Shown here piece by piece: positions 20,377 to 23,281 of a stretch of DNA of 23,281 bases. This DNA comes from Aquificaceae bacterium. GTDB lineage: Bacteria > Aquificota > Aquificia > Aquificales > Aquificaceae. The notes below the pieces were generated by a model. It did not search any database and was not told where the DNA came from. It worked only from the letters and a program-made list of their open reading frames with translations. Numbering within the stretch: position 1 is the first letter of the stretch; each line of letters opens with the position of its first letter. The translations under genes were made by a program, and so were the position numbers. The stretch is from assembly GCA_025057715.1 (NCBI GenBank), contig JANWVD010000001.1:1-23281 (forward strand), given 5' to 3'.

Positions 20377-22173
20377 ATGAGAATAACGATATCTTTTGAT
20401 TTAACGCCTTTTAGTCGCTGGTTTGAGGATTACGATAAGTCAAAGTTTACAAGGGATGTTATCGCAGGTCTTACGGTAGCTGCCGTTTTAGTGCCGCAGG
20501 GTATGGCTTATGCGCTTTTGGCTGGCATGCCGCCAATATACGGGCTTTACGCATCTGTGTTGCCAGTAATGGTAGCTGCGCTCTTTGGTAGCTCTCGCTT
20601 TCTTGCAACTGGTCCAGTGGCAATGACTGCTTTGCTTACCAGCTCTGCTCTTTATGGTCTTGCAGAGCCGGGTAGCCAGCAATGGATTGCCATGGCAGGC
20701 ATGCTTGCAATTATGGTGGGGGTCATAAGGCTTGCAATAGGACTTGCGGGAATTGCGTTCTTTATTGAGCTTATATCAAACAGCGTCATAGTTGGCTTTA
20801 CAAGCGCAGGAGCTTTGGTAATAGCCCTTAGCCAAGCGGGGCATTTACTTGGGTTTAAAATAACTCAAAGCACTCACATATACGAGGTTATAGTAGATAT
20901 CTTTAGCAAAATCTCGCAGGTAAATCCCTATACTTTGCTCGTTGGAGTTCTTGCTTACTTAATAATTTATGTAGTTAAGAGGATAAACAAGCTCCTGCCT
21001 GGGGCTTTGGCGGCGGTTGTTATAACTTCTTTGCTCTCTTACTTTTTAAATCTTCAGCAATACGGGGTTGCTTTAGTTGGGGATGTACCAGTTGGCTTGC
21101 CAAGCTTTGGCATTGAGCATATTGACTATAAAGCCATGTCCCAGCTATGGGCTGGGGCTTTGGTCATAGCTGCCTTTGGACTAATTGAGGCAGTCGCCAT
21201 AGCAAAACAGCTTGCCATAAGAGTAGGTGATAAGTGGGACCCAAACCAAGAGCTCATAGGGCAAGGGCTTGCTAATATAACTGCTGGGTTTTTCAAGGGC
21301 TTTCCAATAGGTGGTTCTTTTTCAAGGTCTGCGCTTAACTTCCAGCTTGGTGCAAAAAGCCCGCTTGCGAGCGTCATAACCAGCTCCGTGGTTGCTCTTA
21401 CCTTGGTTTTGTTAGCTCCTTTGTTTTACTACCTTCCAAAAGCTACGCTTTCTGCGGTTGTTTTATCTGCGGTTATTAGTTTAATTAAGCCGCAAGAGAT
21501 AGTTAGACTCTATAAGATAAACCCAACGGACGGGGTTGTGGCAGGTCTTACCTTCTCAACTGTATTTTTCATGGATTTATGGGTTGCAATAAGCCTTGGG
21601 ACGATAGTTGCCTTTGGCTCTTTTGTTTATAAAACGATGTATCCAAGGATTGTGGTTTTAACGAGAAATCCGGCTTCTTCTACTTTTGTAAACGCAGAGA
21701 GGGAAAATATTCCAGAATGCCCTCAGATTCTTTACATTAGACCAAGCATGTCTTTGTATTTTGGCAACACCGAGTATGTTTTTGAATATATAATCCAAAA
21801 GGTCTCGCAGCGAAGACAGGGGCTTAAGTTTGTTTTATTAGACTTTGAAGCAGTTAATTACATAGATGCCTCTGGAAGTTTAATGCTAATTAGGCTACTT
21901 GATAAGATTCGCTCAATGGGGGTTGAGCCAGCGATAGCAAACATTGGTTGCCATCTATATCCTCTTTTAGAAAAGGCTCAGATTGATAATCATGTCAGCG
22001 TTGAGAACATATTTGAATCAAAAGGTAAATCCATAGAAGAGCTCTTTAAGAAGTTAGACCATCAGTTTTGTGCAAGGCGATGCCCTCATGTGGTTTTCCG
22101 CGAGTGCTTGACAGTAAAGAATAAAAACCAGAGCGTTGTCATAGAAACTGCAATGGCTCAGAGTCAAACTTAA
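20377..22173 (+). CDS. SulP (SLC26) family anion transporter with STAS domain
   Basis: 598 residues. About 12-14 membrane segments, with the SulP signature PQGMAYALLAGMPPIYGLYASVLPV (residues 41-65) and GGSFSRSALNFQLGAKSPLAS. A cytoplasmic STAS domain follows (about 450-560; FVLLDFEAVNYIDASGSLMLI). SulP proteins move sulfate, bicarbonate or dicarboxylates with Na+ or H+; the substrate cannot be read here. After the STAS domain is a tail with three cysteines (FCARRCPHVVFREC), possibly a metal site. The ATG directly follows the proA stop. Confidence 0.93.
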   Translation: MRITISFDLTPFSRWFEDYDKSKFTRDVIAGLTVAAVLVPQGMAYALLAGMPPIYGLYASVLPVMVAALFGSSRFLATGPVAMTALLTSSALYGLAEPGSQQWIAMAGMLAIMVGVIRLAIGLAGIAFFIELISNSVIVGFTSAGALVIALSQAGHLLGFKITQSTHIYEVIVDIFSKISQVNPYTLLVGVLAYLIIYVVKRINKLLPGALAAVVITSLLSYFLNLQQYGVALVGDVPVGLPSFGIEHIDYKAMSQLWAGALVIAAFGLIEAVAIAKQLAIRVGDKWDPNQELIGQGLANITAGFFKGFPIGGSFSRSALNFQLGAKSPLASVITSSVVALTLVLLAPLFYYLPKATLSAVVLSAVISLIKPQEIVRLYKINPTDGVVAGLTFSTVFFMDLWVAISLGTIVAFGSFVYKTMYPRIVVLTRNPASSTFVNAERENIPECPQILYIRPSMSLYFGNTEYVFEYIIQKVSQRRQGLKFVLLDFEAVNYIDASGSLMLIRLLDKIRSMGVEPAIANIGCHLYPLLEKAQIDNHVSVENIFESKGKSIEELFKKLDHQFCARRCPHVVFRECLTVKNKNQSVVIETAMAQSQT

Positions 22174-22176
22174 TTT

Positions 22177-23281
22177 ATGACAACGCTTGAGAGCTTAACT
22201 AATCAATGTGTTAAGTGCGGACTGTGCAAAGATGTATGCCCTACCTATCCATACATCCAAAAAGAAGACGGGTTTGCAAGGGGGAGAATAGCGCTTGCGC
22301 AGTTAGTTTTAAAGGGTGAGATTGAGATAGATAGCTCTGTTAGCACCTCTTGGAATCAGTGCGCGATGTGCAGAAGGTGCGAGTGGATATGTCCAAACGG
22401 GGTTGAATTTAAAGAAATCATGGTCCATTCAAGAAGCCTCCAAAGAGAAAAAGAGGGGGATAAGTTAATTAAAAAAGCTGGGCTATTTGCGCTAAATGCT
22501 CTTCAATCAAGCCCTGGAAGGCTGGCTCTAAAATTGGCCGGCAAGGCATCTAAATTCCTGCCCAAAGAGATAAAAGTGCCATTCCCAACAGGTGCTGTAA
22601 AGTTTATGCCAAAACCATCAGGGAAGGCATTTGACTTAAGGGGAAAAACCTTTAAGGCAAAAGAGGAAAAATCCAAGCTCTTATTCTTCACAGGCTGTTT
22701 GATAGATGCTTTTTACACAAAAACAGGGGAAAGTGTTATAAAACTTCTAAATAAAGCCGGTTATACAGTGACAATACCAAAAGACATAAGATGCTGCGGG
22801 GCACCGCACTACTATAGCGGCAACTTAGAGGCTTTTGAAAAGCTAAAAGAGCACAACATCAGAGAAATCCAAAGCTATGATTTTGATGCGATAGTGGTAG
22901 CCTGTCCTACCTGTGGCGGGGCGCTAAGCGAGGATTATGGCAAAAGCTGGAAGGTTCAAGACTTTGCTGAAATTATCCAAAAAGAAAGCCTAAGCTTTAA
23001 AGGTTCTGGCAAGAAGGTCACTTTCCATGTTCCTTGCCATTCTTATAGTGCCATGAAGGTAAATTCAGAGGTTTTTTACGATTGCATCAAGAAAGTAAAC
23101 GGTGATACTTTACAAAGAGCCCCAAGGGACAAATCCTGCTGCGGATTTGCCGGACTCTTTTCAATCACAAACCCGGAAATCTCAAACAAAGCCCAAGAGC
23201 AAAAGATAAACGACCTTGATTCAACGGGGGCTAATCTAATCCTTACAACCTGCCCAGGGTGCGTGCTAAACCTAAATGACG
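22177..23281 (+). CDS. CCG-domain Fe-S oxidoreductase (GlpC/GlcF/HdrD-like), 3' end outside
   Basis: The frame opens at ATG 22177, 3 nt after the sulP stop, and is still open at the right edge (368 complete codons). Two [4Fe-4S] ferredoxin motifs: C11-x2-C14-x2-C17-x3-C21-P and C62-x2-C65-x2-C68-x3-C72-P. Two cysteine-rich CCG domains follow: C174 (TGCLID), C206-C207 (RCCGAPHYYSG), C243/C246 (CPTCGG); then C287 (PCHSYS), C321-C322 (CCGFAGLFS), C359/C362 (CPGC). This layout is shared by GlpC, glycolate oxidase GlcF and heterodisulfide reductase HdrD, which pass electrons between a flavoprotein or disulfide and the quinone pool. The exact partner is unknown; no flavoprotein gene is in view. Confidence 0.9.
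   Translation, partial: MTTLESLTNQCVKCGLCKDVCPTYPYIQKEDGFARGRIALAQLVLKGEIEIDSSVSTSWNQCAMCRRCEWICPNGVEFKEIMVHSRSLQREKEGDKLIKKAGLFALNALQSSPGRLALKLAGKASKFLPKEIKVPFPTGAVKFMPKPSGKAFDLRGKTFKAKEEKSKLLFFTGCLIDAFYTKTGESVIKLLNKAGYTVTIPKDIRCCGAPHYYSGNLEAFEKLKEHNIREIQSYDFDAIVVACPTCGGALSEDYGKSWKVQDFAEIIQKESLSFKGSGKKVTFHVPCHSYSAMKVNSEVFYDCIKKVNGDTLQRAPRDKSCCGFAGLFSITNPEISNKAQEQKINDLDSTGANLILTTCPGCVLNLND

Noticed and set aside
1..23281. CRISPR array, insertion sequence, integrase, toxin-antitoxin or phage genes
   Set aside because: No direct-repeat array, transposase or integrase motif, or terminal repeats were found; the window is housekeeping genes throughout.

Overview
The window is a very tightly packed piece of a Gram-negative bacterial chromosome. 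LpxA, a FadL/TodX-type outer membrane protein, a diacylglyceryl-type lipoprotein signal and TatA show an outer membrane and a Tat system. Arginine is mostly AGA/AGG, GTG and TTG starts are common, genes nearly all overlap or abut, and unrelated housekeeping genes share transcription units. Together with probable non-classical (E-type) succinate/fumarate metabolism and a LipS/BioB-like radical SAM enzyme, this suggests a deep-branching, possibly thermophilic or anaerobic lineage (an Aquificota-like organism is one option). That placement is inference; there is no rRNA in the window.

Layout. Minus strand, 1-2050: the 5' part of a FadL-like porin gene, then a two-gene unit of a radical SAM protein and a FUN14-family membrane protein. 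Plus strand, 2081-7291: proC, pgeF, a UbiE/MenG-like methyltransferase, a short ComEC-like protein, plsY and a family-39 glycosyltransferase, each overlapping or abutting the next. Minus strand, 12500-7272: a CcmI-domain lipoprotein, a UPF0114 membrane protein, an SdhB-type iron-sulfur subunit, folC, rplT, pheS and a YajR-like MFS transporter. Plus strand, 12512-14222: panC, ribH, nusB. Minus strand: tatA alone. Plus strand, 14493-18960: csp, a degenerate molybdopterin-oxidoreductase-like gene, a truncated cinA (pncC), lpxA, glmU. Then tRNA-Lys(TTT) with its own consensus promoter, followed by proA, a SulP transporter and an incomplete CCG-domain Fe-S oxidoreductase running off the right edge.

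The genes cover proline synthesis (proC, proA), phospholipid, LPS and peptidoglycan precursors (plsY, lpxA, glmU, the glycosyltransferase), cofactors (panC, ribH, folC, probably lipoate or a related sulfur cofactor), translation (pheS, rplT, tRNA-Lys) and electron transfer (SdhB-like and CCG proteins). Familiar operons are broken up: pheS lacks pheT beside it, rplT lacks infC-rpmI, sdhB lacks sdhA, and proA lacks proB.

No CRISPR array, insertion sequence, phage module or defence island is visible. The points most worth a second look are: an SdhB-like subunit with a fourth cysteine in its third cluster motif, encoded with a UPF0114 protein and a CcmI-like lipoprotein; a molybdoenzyme-like protein with no evident active-site Cys/Sec next to a CinA lacking its N-terminal domain; a recurring arrangement of a -10 box 6-8 nt before a start codon with no ribosome binding site (probable leaderless genes); and short GC-rich hairpins within genes, one of them an exact 18-nt repeat in two unrelated genes.
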